A stretch of 13,804 nt of DNA, from NCBI GenBank assembly GCA_004566265.1, contig SPLB01000121.1, forward strand, positions 1-13,804, in the 5' to 3' direction. This document shows, in pieces, positions 1 to 7,191 of this stretch. This DNA is from Paracoccaceae bacterium. Its GTDB lineage: Bacteria; Pseudomonadota; Alphaproteobacteria; Rhodobacterales; Rhodobacteraceae. The notes beneath the pieces were generated by a model. It saw only the letters and a list, made by a program, of their open reading frames with translations, made no database searches and had not been told where the DNA came from. Position 1 is the first letter of the stretch. Each line of letters starts with the position of its first letter. A program made the position numbers and the translations under genes.

Positions 1-1164
1 GGTCAGCGCCGCGGGTGTCGGGGTGGGCACCCACGGGCGGTCGTATTCCGGTGCGGAGGACGAAAGTTTGGACAGCGGCAGGTCTGCTTTGATGTCGCCA
101 TTGTGCATGATCAGGAAGCGGTCTTCGGCAATGGTTTCCCCGACGATTGCAAAATCGAGGTCCCATTTCACAAAGACGGCTTTTGCTTCGGCTTCCAGCT
201 CGGGCTTGAGAACCATCAGCATGCGTTCCTGAGATTCCGACAGCATCATCTCATAAGCTGTCATGTTCTCTTCGCGCTGCGGCACGTCTTCGAGGGTCAG
301 TTGTACACCAAGACCACCTTTGTCGCCCATTTCCACGGCCGAGCAGGTCAGACCCGCCGCGCCCATATCCTGGATCGAGATCACAGCGCCGGTCTGCATC
401 AGCTCCAGCGTGGCTTCCATCAGGCGTTTTTCGGTGAAAGGGTCGCCAACCTGAACGGTAGGACGCTTCTCTTCAATGCTGTCGTCAAATTCTGCCGATG
501 CCATGGTTGCGCCGCCAACGCCATCACGGCCGGTTTTTGCACCAAGATAGACCACCGGCATGCCCACGCCAGAGGCAGCGGAGTAGAAAATGCCATCGGT
601 TTTTGCCAGACCGGCCGCAAAGGCGTTTACAAGACAGTTGCCATTGTAGGCTTCGTGGAAGCGCACCTCGCCACCAACACAAGGCACACCAAAACAGTTG
701 CCATAGCCGCCAATGCCCTCGACCACGCCATTGACCAGCTGACGGGTCTTGTGGTGCTCGGGCACGCCAAAAGACAGAGAGTTCATGGAAGCGATGGGAC
801 GCGCGCCCATGGTGAATACATCCCGCAAAATGCCGCCCACACCAGTCGCCGCCCCTTGGTAGGGTTCAATATAAGAGGGGTGGTTGTGGCTTTCCATTTT
901 GAAAACAACCGCGTCGCCATCGCCAATGTCCACGATACCTGCGTTTTCGCCGGGGCCACAGATCACCTGCGGGCCTTCGGTTGGCAGAGTGCGCAGCCAT
1001 TTCTTGGACGACTTATAGGAACAGTGTTCGTTCCACATGGCCGAAAAAATACCGAGCTCTGTGAAGGTTGGTTCTCGACCAATAATATCGAGAATGAGCT
1101 GGTATTCATCGGGTTTCAGCCCGTGATTTTCAATCAGCTCGGGCGTGATGGCTGGATCCTGCAT
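1..1164 (-). CDS. purL: Phosphoribosylformylglycinamidine synthase II (FGAM synthetase, large subunit), 5' part only
   Basis: Catalyses the ATP-dependent, glutamine-driven conversion of FGAR to FGAM, the fourth step of de novo purine synthesis, in the cytoplasm with PurS and PurQ. The 388 visible codons start [11 protein letters not shown]. They carry the family hallmarks: [10 protein letters not shown] with the conserved His near residue 47, the ATP/Mg motif ESHNHPS at 91-97, [16 protein letters not shown] at 108-123, then [15 protein letters not shown] and [10 protein letters not shown]. Stand-alone small-type PurL proteins are about 720 residues, so roughly the C-terminal half lies beyond the left edge. 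This is a window truncation, not a defect: the frame is open to base 1. The start is the only ATG that fits the family N-terminus. A G-rich stretch (AGGGGG) lies some way upstream, so the ribosome site is weak. A 367-codon plus-strand frame over 103-1206 is its antisense shadow. Confidence 0.97.
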   Translation of the reverse strand, partial: MQDPAITPELIENHGLKPDEYQLILDIIGREPTFTELGIFSAMWNEHCSYKSSKKWLRTLPTEGPQVICGPGENAGIVDIGDGDAVVFKMESHNHPSYIEPYQGAATGVGGILRDVFTMGARPIASMNSLSFGVPEHHKTRQLVNGVVEGIGGYGNCFGVPCVGGEVRFHEAYNGNCLVNAFAAGLAKTDGIFYSAASGVGMPVVYLGAKTGRDGVGGATMASAEFDDSIEEKRPTVQVGDPFTEKRLMEATLELMQTGAVISIQDMGAAGLTCSAVEMGDKGGLGVQLTLEDVPQREENMTAYEMMLSESQERMLMVLKPELEAEAKAVFVKWDLDFAIVGETIAEDRFLIMHNGDIKADLPLSKLSSSAPEYDRPWVPTPTPAALT

Positions 1165-1292
1165 GGCGCTTGGCGGCCCCCTGGTAATTTGGGATGTCGT
1201 TGGTGACATCGCTTGATACGTGGGCGGGTTCTAGAGGAAAGATCGCCGCGTGGGAAGATGGTTTGAAAAACCTATGTGACAGTGAGGGGTTG

Positions 1293-1336
1293 ATTTGCGT
1301 TTCGCCTGAAATTTGATCATTTGCGTGGTATTTGCG
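1293..1336. repeat. Three direct ATTTGCG repeats upstream of purL
   Basis: ATTTGCG occurs at 1293-1299, 1319-1325 and 1330-1336. On the purL strand this reads CGCAAAT, and two copies are preceded by A (ACGCAAAT). The last two copies are 11 bases apart, one helical turn; the first is 26 bases away from the second. ACGCAAA equals a half-site of the E. coli PurR operator, but PurR sites are palindromes and these are same-direction copies, so a link to purine control is only a guess. Confidence 0.4.
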
Positions 1337-1518
1337 CACTTCTACCAAGTGGTAAGGCTGGGAAACCGCTCCTTACGCGGGGAGAGGCCAATTTTCTGGG
1401 GCGATGTGCTTGCGTCCCGCAGCCTGTATCGGTTTTGTGACACCAAACAGCGGCCCCTTTGGCTTTGCCACAGAAAAACGACGCGTCCGTGACATCAGTC
1501 CGCAAGCGCGCAATAGGC

Positions 1519-1547
1519 AAAAAAAAGGCCGAGCACTAAGCTCGGCC
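1519..1547 (-). terminator. Strong Rho-independent terminator, minus strand
   Basis: Read on the minus strand: an 8-base perfect stem GGCCGAGC / GCTCGGCC (1527-1534 with 1540-1547), a 5-base loop, then eight T residues (1519-1526). It can only end a transcript coming from the methyltransferase side. The nearest gene end on that strand is about 250 bases upstream, so it terminates either a long 3' untranslated region or a separate small RNA. Confidence 0.85.
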
Positions 1548-1620
1548 GAAGTCCAACAGGGAGGTATGAAGAGCAGCGGTTGCTGCCGTCTTCGAAGATG
1601 CACTTAGGCGTTCGCATTGC
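1519..1620 (-). ncRNA. Candidate small RNA or 3'-UTR RNA with an exposed CCUCCC motif
   Basis: Ahead of the terminator, the minus strand shows a short hairpin GCAGC-AACC-GCTGC. It is followed by a linker containing CCTCCC (complement of 1559-1564) and then the terminator stem. CCUCCC is complementary to a Shine-Dalgarno core. Alphaproteobacterial cuckoo/CcsR-type RNAs display CCUCC-rich anti-Shine-Dalgarno motifs and end in such terminators. Here the motif occurs only once, and the 5' end is unknown (1620 is arbitrary). It may equally be the end of the methyltransferase mRNA. Confidence 0.3.
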
Positions 1621-1793
1621 GCCTCGCAAGGTTTTCCAGCCCAAGATCGCGTCAATCCTGCTATGCGTTCTGCGCATGGCACACTTGGGGCAGCCCAGCA
1701 TTGGCTGCATGGCTGCGGCCGAGGCGCGTGATTGTGGGCGTGAGACCCGCTAGGAACGGCAGCGTGCGCCTTCCTTTGCGTCCGGCAATTGCG

Positions 1794-2417
1794 TCAGGTG
1801 GTATTGGTCGATCGCGCAAGCCACACCGTGGCGCCGCCACAGCGCGCATCTTCGACGACGTGCTGGACAACCTCGAAGCCGTGTCGGTGCAATAAAGATC
1901 GGTATTCGGCGGCATCAAGGCTGGCATGGTACAGGGGCTCTCCTGCCAGATCCCCGATGGCCTCGCCCTGTGCTGGGCCGCTGGTGAACATCAATGCAGC
2001 ACCCGGTGCGGCGTGTTGCGCAAAGACGTCAAACATCCGCCGCTGGTCTTCTGGGGTAAGGTGAAAGAAGCCGTGCCAGGCAAGGACCCCGTCAAATCGC
2101 CGATCCAGCCGCAGGGTGCGCATGTCCGAGATCAGCCATTGCGCATCGGGGAGCGTAGTGCCTGCGATTGCGATGAGCTCTGGTGACGTGTCGACCCCAG
2201 TTACACAGGCCCCTTGCCCTGATAGATATTCCGCCATCGGAGAACCGGACCCGCAGCCGATGTCCAAAACCGAAGCAGAGGGCGGCAGAAGGTCCAGAAA
2301 CGGGTCAAGCCAAACACGTTCCCAAAGCGACGTGCCGCGTTGGCCGACCCATGTCAGCGCGTGGGTCTGGTACAGTTCAATTATACGGTCTGCGTCCTTT
2401 GTCATGTTTTGGCCCAT
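1794..2417 (-). CDS. Class I SAM-dependent methyltransferase, substrate unknown
   Basis: A 207-residue soluble protein with a Rossmann-type methyltransferase core. Motif I VLDIGCGSG lies at residues 50-58, the acidic residue ending strand 2 is in GVDTSPE (D76), and the post-II region contains WLISDMR near 95-99, followed by WHGFFHLTPEDQ. The length is normal for small methyltransferases of the Methyltransf_11/25 type. The substrate cannot be read from sequence; homologues are often loosely named after UbiE or trans-aconitate methyltransferases. Two starts are possible, the first Met and Met5 (MTKDADRII), and neither has a strong ribosome site. It lies 96 bases behind the lysR gene on the same strand, but a terminator at the lysR stop argues for separate transcription. 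No clear promoter is visible. Confidence 0.85.
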   Translation of the reverse strand: MGQNMTKDADRIIELYQTHALTWVGQRGTSLWERVWLDPFLDLLPPSASVLDIGCGSGSPMAEYLSGQGACVTGVDTSPELIAIAGTTLPDAQWLISDMRTLRLDRRFDGVLAWHGFFHLTPEDQRRMFDVFAQHAAPGAALMFTSGPAQGEAIGDLAGEPLYHASLDAAEYRSLLHRHGFEVVQHVVEDARCGGATVWLARSTNTT

Positions 2418-2501
2418 GCGGTTAGACTTCGGAACCGGTCAAAGGGTCCGCGAAACATCGCCGCTCCCAACAGATCGAAACGCACCTTTGCGTCCGGGAG
2501 G

Positions 2502-2525
2502 AAAAAGGGAAGATCAGATCTTCCC
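2502..2525 (-). terminator. Rho-independent terminator of the lysR gene, overlapping its stop codon
   Basis: On the minus strand GGGAAGATC and GATCTTCCC (2507-2525, perfect 9-base arms around one base) are followed by TTTTT (2502-2506). As a real hairpin this gives a 7-base stem with a 5-base loop. The lysR stop codon (2514-2516) lies inside the structure, so the last codons (GKI, stop) also encode the upstream arm. Confidence 0.75.
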
Positions 2526-3419
2526 CAGTTCTTTCATATGCTTGCGGTGCGCAATGATTTCGTTTTGCACAAAATCTCGAAAGGCCGCGATGCGCTGCGA
2601 ATGGCGTAGCTCTTCGGGATAGGCGAGGTAAACTGGCACCGGGTTGGTGTCCTCTTCCGGGAAAACCTGCACCAGATCCGGGAAATCCTCGGTCACGTAA
2701 TCGGGCAGAACACCAATGCCAAGGTCGTGGATCACGCCCTGCAGTACGCCAAAGTAGTTGTTGACCGACAGAACCGAGTCTGGCTTGTGGGTCATCAATT
2801 TCTGAACCAAGGTCGAGGCAGAGCCCACCTGTGCGGCCTGAAGGCTCTGGCTGATCAGTCGGTGGTTTTTGATTTCCTCAACGTCAAGCGGATAGCCGTG
2901 TTTGTTTAGGTAGTCTTTGGACGCATAGAGCCGCATGTGCACCGTCATCAAGCGTTTGCGAATGAGATCTGCTTGGCTTGGCTCCTTCATACGGATCGCC
3001 ACATCGGCCTCGCGCATGGGCAGGTCCAGCACCCTTTCTTCCAGCATCAGATCAACTTTTAGGTGCGGATACTGTTCATAGAGTTTTGTCAAACGCGGCG
3101 CGAGCCACAGAGTGCCAAAGCCGGTTGTGGTTGTCACACGCAATTCGCCAAACACACCTTCTTCGCTGTCGCGAATACGGGCCGAGGCGCTTTCAAGCCG
3201 CTTGGACATCGTTTTCGTGGCGTCAAATAACAGCTCGCCCTGTTCCGTCAGGATCAGCCCCCTCGCATGGCGATGGAAGAGGGTCGCGTTAAGGCTTTCC
3301 TCCAGTCCCCTGATTTGCCGACTGACCGCAGATTGAGACAAGTTCAACTTGTCGCCCGCATGAGTGAGGCTCCCCGCGTCCGCCACCGCGTGAAATATCC
3401 TCAGCTTGTCCCAATCCAT
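2514..3419 (-). CDS. LysR-type transcriptional regulator, divergent from the indolepyruvate oxidoreductase gene
   Basis: A 301-residue protein with the full LysR layout. The winged helix-turn-helix occupies residues 1-60 (MDWDKLRIFHAVADAGS, then LSQSAVSRQIRGLEE), followed by the linker helix with LTEQGELLF and an effector-binding domain from about 90 to 290 (GELRVTTTTGFG, MREADVAIRMKEPSQADL). The wording recalls the LsrB/VtlR group of alphaproteobacterial regulators, which act on redox, envelope and small-RNA genes; this is a recollection, not a search. The protein contains no cysteine, so it cannot sense redox through thiols as reported for LsrB. GAGAGG five bases upstream supports the start. 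The divergent position and two palindromes in the shared intergenic region suggest that it controls the oxidoreductase and perhaps itself. The effector is unknown. Confidence 0.93.
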   Translation of the reverse strand: MDWDKLRIFHAVADAGSLTHAGDKLNLSQSAVSRQIRGLEESLNATLFHRHARGLILTEQGELLFDATKTMSKRLESASARIRDSEEGVFGELRVTTTTGFGTLWLAPRLTKLYEQYPHLKVDLMLEERVLDLPMREADVAIRMKEPSQADLIRKRLMTVHMRLYASKDYLNKHGYPLDVEEIKNHRLISQSLQAAQVGSASTLVQKLMTHKPDSVLSVNNYFGVLQGVIHDLGIGVLPDYVTEDFPDLVQVFPEEDTNPVPVYLAYPEELRHSQRIAAFRDFVQNEIIAHRKHMKELGKI

Positions 3420-3446
3420 CTCTGCCTCTCTTTTTGCTATTCTTAA

Positions 3447-3474
3447 AGTATATGATTTTCTTGTTAAGTTTCAA
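3447..3474 (-). promoter_or_regulatory. Sigma70-type promoter for the lysR gene
   Basis: On the minus strand TTGAAA (3469-3474) and TATACT (3447-3452) are separated by 16 bases, close to the sigma70 consensus. Transcription would begin near 3440, about 20 bases before the lysR start codon at 3419. The region is locally AT-rich compared with the surrounding genes. Confidence 0.65.
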
Positions 3475-3520
3475 ACCCAACCGGCGTCTTCAGGCAAGAT
3501 CATCAACTATTTTATAGACA

Positions 3521-3554
3521 GGTCAATAATAATGACCCATATTGGATCCAATAT
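3521..3554. promoter_or_regulatory. Two adjacent palindromes, likely operator for the LysR regulator
   Basis: GGTCA-N7-TGACC (3521-3537) contains a T-N11-A core, the usual LysR box form. One base further on is a perfect 16-base palindrome, ATATTGGATCCAATAT (3539-3554). Both lie between the divergent promoters and 30-65 bases ahead of the oxidoreductase start codon. Which one, if either, the regulator binds cannot be told. A weak -10-like TATAGA at 3513-3518 would put the plus-strand start of transcription on top of them. Confidence 0.5.
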
Positions 3555-3584
3555 AGCGCGCACATCACGGCAGAGGAGGGCCCG

Positions 3585-6500
3585 ATGAGCAAGCCAGAGA
3601 TCACACTCAATGACAGATATGACCTGGGAAAAGACCACATTTTGCTCAATGGCACGCAGGCGCTTGTACGCTTGATGCTTATGCAGAAGGCCCGGGACGC
3701 GGCGGCGGGTCTGGATACTGCTGGGCTGGTGACCGGCTATCGCGGATCACCACTGGGCGCGGTGGATATGCAAATGCAGCGGGCGCGAAAGCAGTTGGCG
3801 AATTCCAATGTCACCTTTCAATACGGGCTCAACGAAGATCTCGCTGTGACCGCGATCTGGGGGGCGCAGCAGGCTGAAATTCGAGGCGAGGGCAAATATG
3901 ACGGGGTCTTCGGCTTGTGGTACGGTAAAGGTCCCGGTGTGGATCGGTCTGGCGATGCGCTGCGCCACGCAAATATGGCGGGGTCGTCGCAGCGCGGCGG
4001 CGTGCTGGTTGCCATGGGCGATGACCACACCGGGGAAAGCTCCACCGTGTTGCACCAGTCAGAATGGTCGCTTCTGGATTGCTATTTGCCAATTCTCAAC
4101 CCGGCCGGCGTGCAGGAAATTCTTGACTTCGGCGTCTATGGCTATGCTTTGTCGCGGTTTTCCGGTCTTTGGGTTGGACTGAAAACGATGAAAGACACGG
4201 TGGAGGCGACCTCTGTTGTCGACGGTCGCCCGGACCGCATGCAGCTGGCCACGCCGGAGTTTGCCATGCCCGAAGGCGGGTTAAACATCCGTCTGGACGA
4301 TGATCGCTTCCGTCAGGAAACCCGCATCATTGATTACAAACGCTTCGCGGCAGAGGCCTTCAGCCATGCCAACAAGATGGACAAAAGAGTCTGGGGCAAG
4401 CCGGGGGCGAAAATTGGGATCGTTGCGGCAGGCAAGAACTGGCTGGATCTGGTTCATGCGCTGAACTTGCTGAACATCAATGAAAACATGGCCGAACGTC
4501 TGGGCATTACCACCTACAAAGTGGGTCAGACCTGGCCGATGGACATGAAAGGCTTCCACGATTGGGCTGAGGGTCTTGATCTGATTGTCGTGGTAGAAGA
4601 AAAGCGCAAGCTGATCGAAATCCAGATCAAGGAAGCCATCTTTGATGACCGTCGCGGCCGCCGGGTTTATGGCTGGTACAAAGGGGGCGCAGGGGCCATG
4701 CACCGCGAAGAGTTGTTCCCGACCAAATTTGCCCTCGACCCTATTATGATTGCTGAAAAACTGGGCGACATCCTGATCGAAGAAGGTCGGGACAGCGAGG
4801 CGATTCAGGCGGGGCTTGCAAAGCTTATGGACGCACGCCGTGCGGATAACGCCGAGGAAATCGCCGCGCGGATGCCGCATTTCTGCTCGGGCTGTCCGCA
4901 TAATTCTTCGACCCGTCTGCCCGAGGGCAGCCGGGCATACGCCGGGATTGGCTGTCACTTCATGGTGCAGTGGATGGACCGCAACACCGTCGGTTGCACC
5001 CATATGGGCGGTGAGGGTGTGAATTGGGTCGGCGAGGCGCCGTTCTCAAAACGCAAGCATGTGTTCCAGAATCTCGGCGATGGCACCTACAATCACTCCG
5101 GCGTTCAGGCCATTCGCGCCGCTTTGGCCGAAGGAACCAATATCACCTACAAAATCCTGTTTAACGACGCGGTCGCAATGACCGGTGGTCAGGGCAATGA
5201 GGGTGGGTTGTCCGCTGATCGCATTGCGCGCGAGCTGAAGGCGATGGGCATAGAACACCTCACTGTGGTGTACGACGAAAAAGAAGACGTCGATCAGGCC
5301 CTATTCCCCAGCGGCGTGCCATTGAAAGAACGTTCCGAAATGCTGGCGGTTCAGCGCGAGATGGAGCAGACCGAGGGCGTGTCGATCATCCTTTATATTC
5401 AGACCTGCGCTGCGGAAAAGCGCCGCCGTCGCCGCAAGGGGCTGTTCCCGGACCCCGATCAGCGTATGTTCATTAATACGGACGTCTGCGAAGGCTGCGG
5501 CGATTGTGGTGTGCAATCCAACTGTGTCTCAATCGTCCCGAAAGAGACAGAGCTTGGTACCAAACGCGCGATTGACCAATCCAGCTGCAACAAAGATTTT
5601 TCCTGCGCAAACGGGTTTTGCCCATCGTTTCTCACGGTTGAGGGTGCAAAGATCCGCAAGGAAGCGACCGCGAGCCTCGACCTTCCGGACATGCCAGACC
5701 CTACGCTGCCTGCGATCACGGGCACGCATAATGTTGTGCTGACCGGCGTGGGCGGCACGGGCGTTGTGACCATTGGTGCGGTGCTGGCCCAAGCTGCGCA
5801 CATCGACGGCAAGGGCGTCGGCATGATGGAGATGGCGGGCCTCGCCCAAAAGGGCGGCGCGGTGCACATCCATTGCCGCATTGCCAATGCCCCCGAAGAC
5901 ATCAGTGCCATTCGTGTGGCCACCGGCGAAGCGCATGCGTTGATCGGCGGCGATCTCGTCGTCAGCGCAGGCGCCAAGACCATTGGCCTCATGGCGACAG
6001 GCCAAACGGGGGCTGTCATCAACAGCCATGAAATTATCACTGGTGAATTTACCCGAAATCGCGATTTTTCCCTGCCCAGCGACCGTTTGCAGCTGGCACT
6101 TCAGGCGCGACTGCGTGACCGGCTGGATATGTTTGATGCATCACAACTCGCCCGGGTGACCATGGGTGACAGCATATTTTCGAACATGATGATCTTTGGC
6201 GCGGCCTGGCAGCGTGGGCTGGTGCCCGTCAGCGGCGATGCCATCCGCAATGCAATCACGCTGAATGGTGCGGCGGTGGACCGGAACCTAAGGGCCTTTG
6301 AAATCGGACGGTGGGCTGTGCTGCATCCGGAAGAGGCCGCAGAGGTTCTGGCCCCGTCCGTGGTCGATCTGCCCAAAACCATCGACGAACAAATTGCCTT
6401 CCGCCGGGATCATTTGGTGAAATACCAAGGAAACGGGCTTGCGCGTCGGTTTGATAAGATGCTGTCCAAGGTTGCTGATCCTGACCTCCGTCTGTCCATT

Positions 6501-6998
6501 GCAAAAGGCTATCACAAGCTTTTGGCGTATAAGGACGAATATGAGGTGGCGCGCCTCCTTCTCGGAAGCCGTGAGAAAGTTGAGGCCGAGTTCGAAGGCG
6601 ACCTGAAAATTTCCTACAATCTTGCGCCGCCGATCTTGGGTGGAACCGATGCCAATGGTCGCCCCAAAAAGCGCCGTTTCGGCCCCAGCACGGAAAGGCT
6701 GTTGAAACTTCTGGCGCGGCTGAAGCGGTTGCGCGGCACGCCGCTTGACGTATTCGGCTATACCGATGAACGCAAAATGGAGCGCGCGCTGATCAAACAG
6801 TTCGAAGCCGATATGGGTGAATGGCTGGATAAGGCCAAAGATTTGGCGGCATTGAAAGCTCTGGCAGAATTGCCTCTCCAGATCCGAGGATTTGGCCCCG
6901 TGAAACAGGCCTCTGAACAGCAGGCCGCCAAACGCCGCGAAGAAATTTTACTGAACCTTAGAAATCCTACGTTTCCCCTTCGGGAGGCGGCAGAATAA
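3585..6998 (+). CDS. Fused indolepyruvate ferredoxin oxidoreductase family protein (IorA-IorB type)
   Basis: Predicted to decarboxylate aryl pyruvates or other 2-oxoacids oxidatively to acyl-CoA, passing electrons to ferredoxin. The 1137 residues carry, in order, a pyrimidine-binding 2-oxoacid oxidoreductase domain (about 15-210, GYRGSPLGAVD) and a TPP domain (about 430-620) with HFCSGCPHN, GIGCHFM, GDGTYNHSG and NDAVAMTGGQ. A cysteine cluster follows (C635, C638, C641, C647, C668, C674, C679) for Fe-S binding. Then come an IorB-like gamma domain (about 715-905, GVGGTGVVT and EMAGLAQKGG) and a basic C-terminal region (about 930-1130) matching DUF6537. The single-chain form is typical of aerobic proteobacteria. 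AGGAGGG at 3574-3580 fixes the start. No ferredoxin or CoA ligase gene adjoins it. Control by the divergent LysR regulator is likely. The true substrate is uncertain. Confidence 0.93.
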   Translation: MSKPEITLNDRYDLGKDHILLNGTQALVRLMLMQKARDAAAGLDTAGLVTGYRGSPLGAVDMQMQRARKQLANSNVTFQYGLNEDLAVTAIWGAQQAEIRGEGKYDGVFGLWYGKGPGVDRSGDALRHANMAGSSQRGGVLVAMGDDHTGESSTVLHQSEWSLLDCYLPILNPAGVQEILDFGVYGYALSRFSGLWVGLKTMKDTVEATSVVDGRPDRMQLATPEFAMPEGGLNIRLDDDRFRQETRIIDYKRFAAEAFSHANKMDKRVWGKPGAKIGIVAAGKNWLDLVHALNLLNINENMAERLGITTYKVGQTWPMDMKGFHDWAEGLDLIVVVEEKRKLIEIQIKEAIFDDRRGRRVYGWYKGGAGAMHREELFPTKFALDPIMIAEKLGDILIEEGRDSEAIQAGLAKLMDARRADNAEEIAARMPHFCSGCPHNSSTRLPEGSRAYAGIGCHFMVQWMDRNTVGCTHMGGEGVNWVGEAPFSKRKHVFQNLGDGTYNHSGVQAIRAALAEGTNITYKILFNDAVAMTGGQGNEGGLSADRIARELKAMGIEHLTVVYDEKEDVDQALFPSGVPLKERSEMLAVQREMEQTEGVSIILYIQTCAAEKRRRRRKGLFPDPDQRMFINTDVCEGCGDCGVQSNCVSIVPKETELGTKRAIDQSSCNKDFSCANGFCPSFLTVEGAKIRKEATASLDLPDMPDPTLPAITGTHNVVLTGVGGTGVVTIGAVLAQAAHIDGKGVGMMEMAGLAQKGGAVHIHCRIANAPEDISAIRVATGEAHALIGGDLVVSAGAKTIGLMATGQTGAVINSHEIITGEFTRNRDFSLPSDRLQLALQARLRDRLDMFDASQLARVTMGDSIFSNMMIFGAAWQRGLVPVSGDAIRNAITLNGAAVDRNLRAFEIGRWAVLHPEEAAEVLAPSVVDLPKTIDEQIAFRRDHLVKYQGNGLARRFDKMLSKVADPDLRLSIAKGYHKLLAYKDEYEVARLLLGSREKVEAEFEGDLKISYNLAPPILGGTDANGRPKKRRFGPSTERLLKLLARLKRLRGTPLDVFGYTDERKMERALIKQFEADMGEWLDKAKDLAALKALAELPLQIRGFGPVKQASEQQAAKRREEILLNLRNPTFPLREAAE

Positions 6999-7176
6999 GG
7001 CGTAACCCGTGCCATAATCAGTGGGGAAGCTCTGGTCGTATTGCGGACTTCCCATTGCGGGCTCTTTCGATTAGACGGAGCGGACCCCACGCTGCCGTCC
7101 TATCTGCGTTATGCCAGGGCAAAGGGTCGTGGATGAAATTCCCCTTGGTTGGTGCTGCGTGCGCCGCCTCTTTGAC

Positions 7177-7180
7177 GGAG
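7177..7180 (+). promoter_or_regulatory. Ribosome-binding site that decides the acyltransferase start
   Basis: GGAG lies 11 bases before the ATG at 7192. The longer in-frame ATG at 7111 has nothing comparable, and the 27 residues it would add do not look like the family. Confidence 0.5.
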
Positions 7181-7191
7181 ACAGCAGACCG

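Larger units (their letters stand above)
1165..1793. other. 629-base stretch without a supported protein gene
   Basis: It lies between the start of purL and the end of the methyltransferase gene, both on the minus strand. All open frames here are short, lack sensible ribosome sites and show no recognisable protein family. Three signals are visible: three ATTTGCG repeats (1293-1336), a 6-base inverted repeat GTAAGG/CCTTAC (1352-1357 with 1371-1376) without a T-run, and a clear minus-strand terminator at 1519-1547 preceded by a possible small RNA. No good purL promoter could be picked by eye. Confidence 0.7.

Noticed and set aside
103..1206. 367-codon open frame on the plus strand, longest non-shadow-looking frame in the left part
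   Set aside because: It lies antisense to purL, whose minus-strand product is unmistakable. The frame's protein is rich in His, Arg and Cys and resembles nothing; it arises from GC-biased third positions of purL.
1352..1376. GTAAGG/CCTTAC inverted repeat with a 13-base loop, possible tRNA or riboswitch stem
   Set aside because: No tRNA arms, no aptamer pattern and no T-run follow. A six-base arm pair occurs by chance at this scale.
1604..1651. Minus-strand reading RDLGLENLARRNANA then stop, resembling the tail of a small DUF1127-like protein
   Set aside because: It is preceded at once by two in-frame stops and has no start. A decayed gene or frameshift cannot be shown from 15 residues.
4281..5003. 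240-codon minus-strand frame within the oxidoreductase gene
   Set aside because: It is fully antisense to a clear, conserved coding frame, with no family resemblance and no ribosome site; a shadow.
7024..7053. GGGAAG ... CTTCCC inverted repeat after the oxidoreductase gene, possible terminator
   Set aside because: The loop is 18 bases and no T-run follows, so it is too weak to call.
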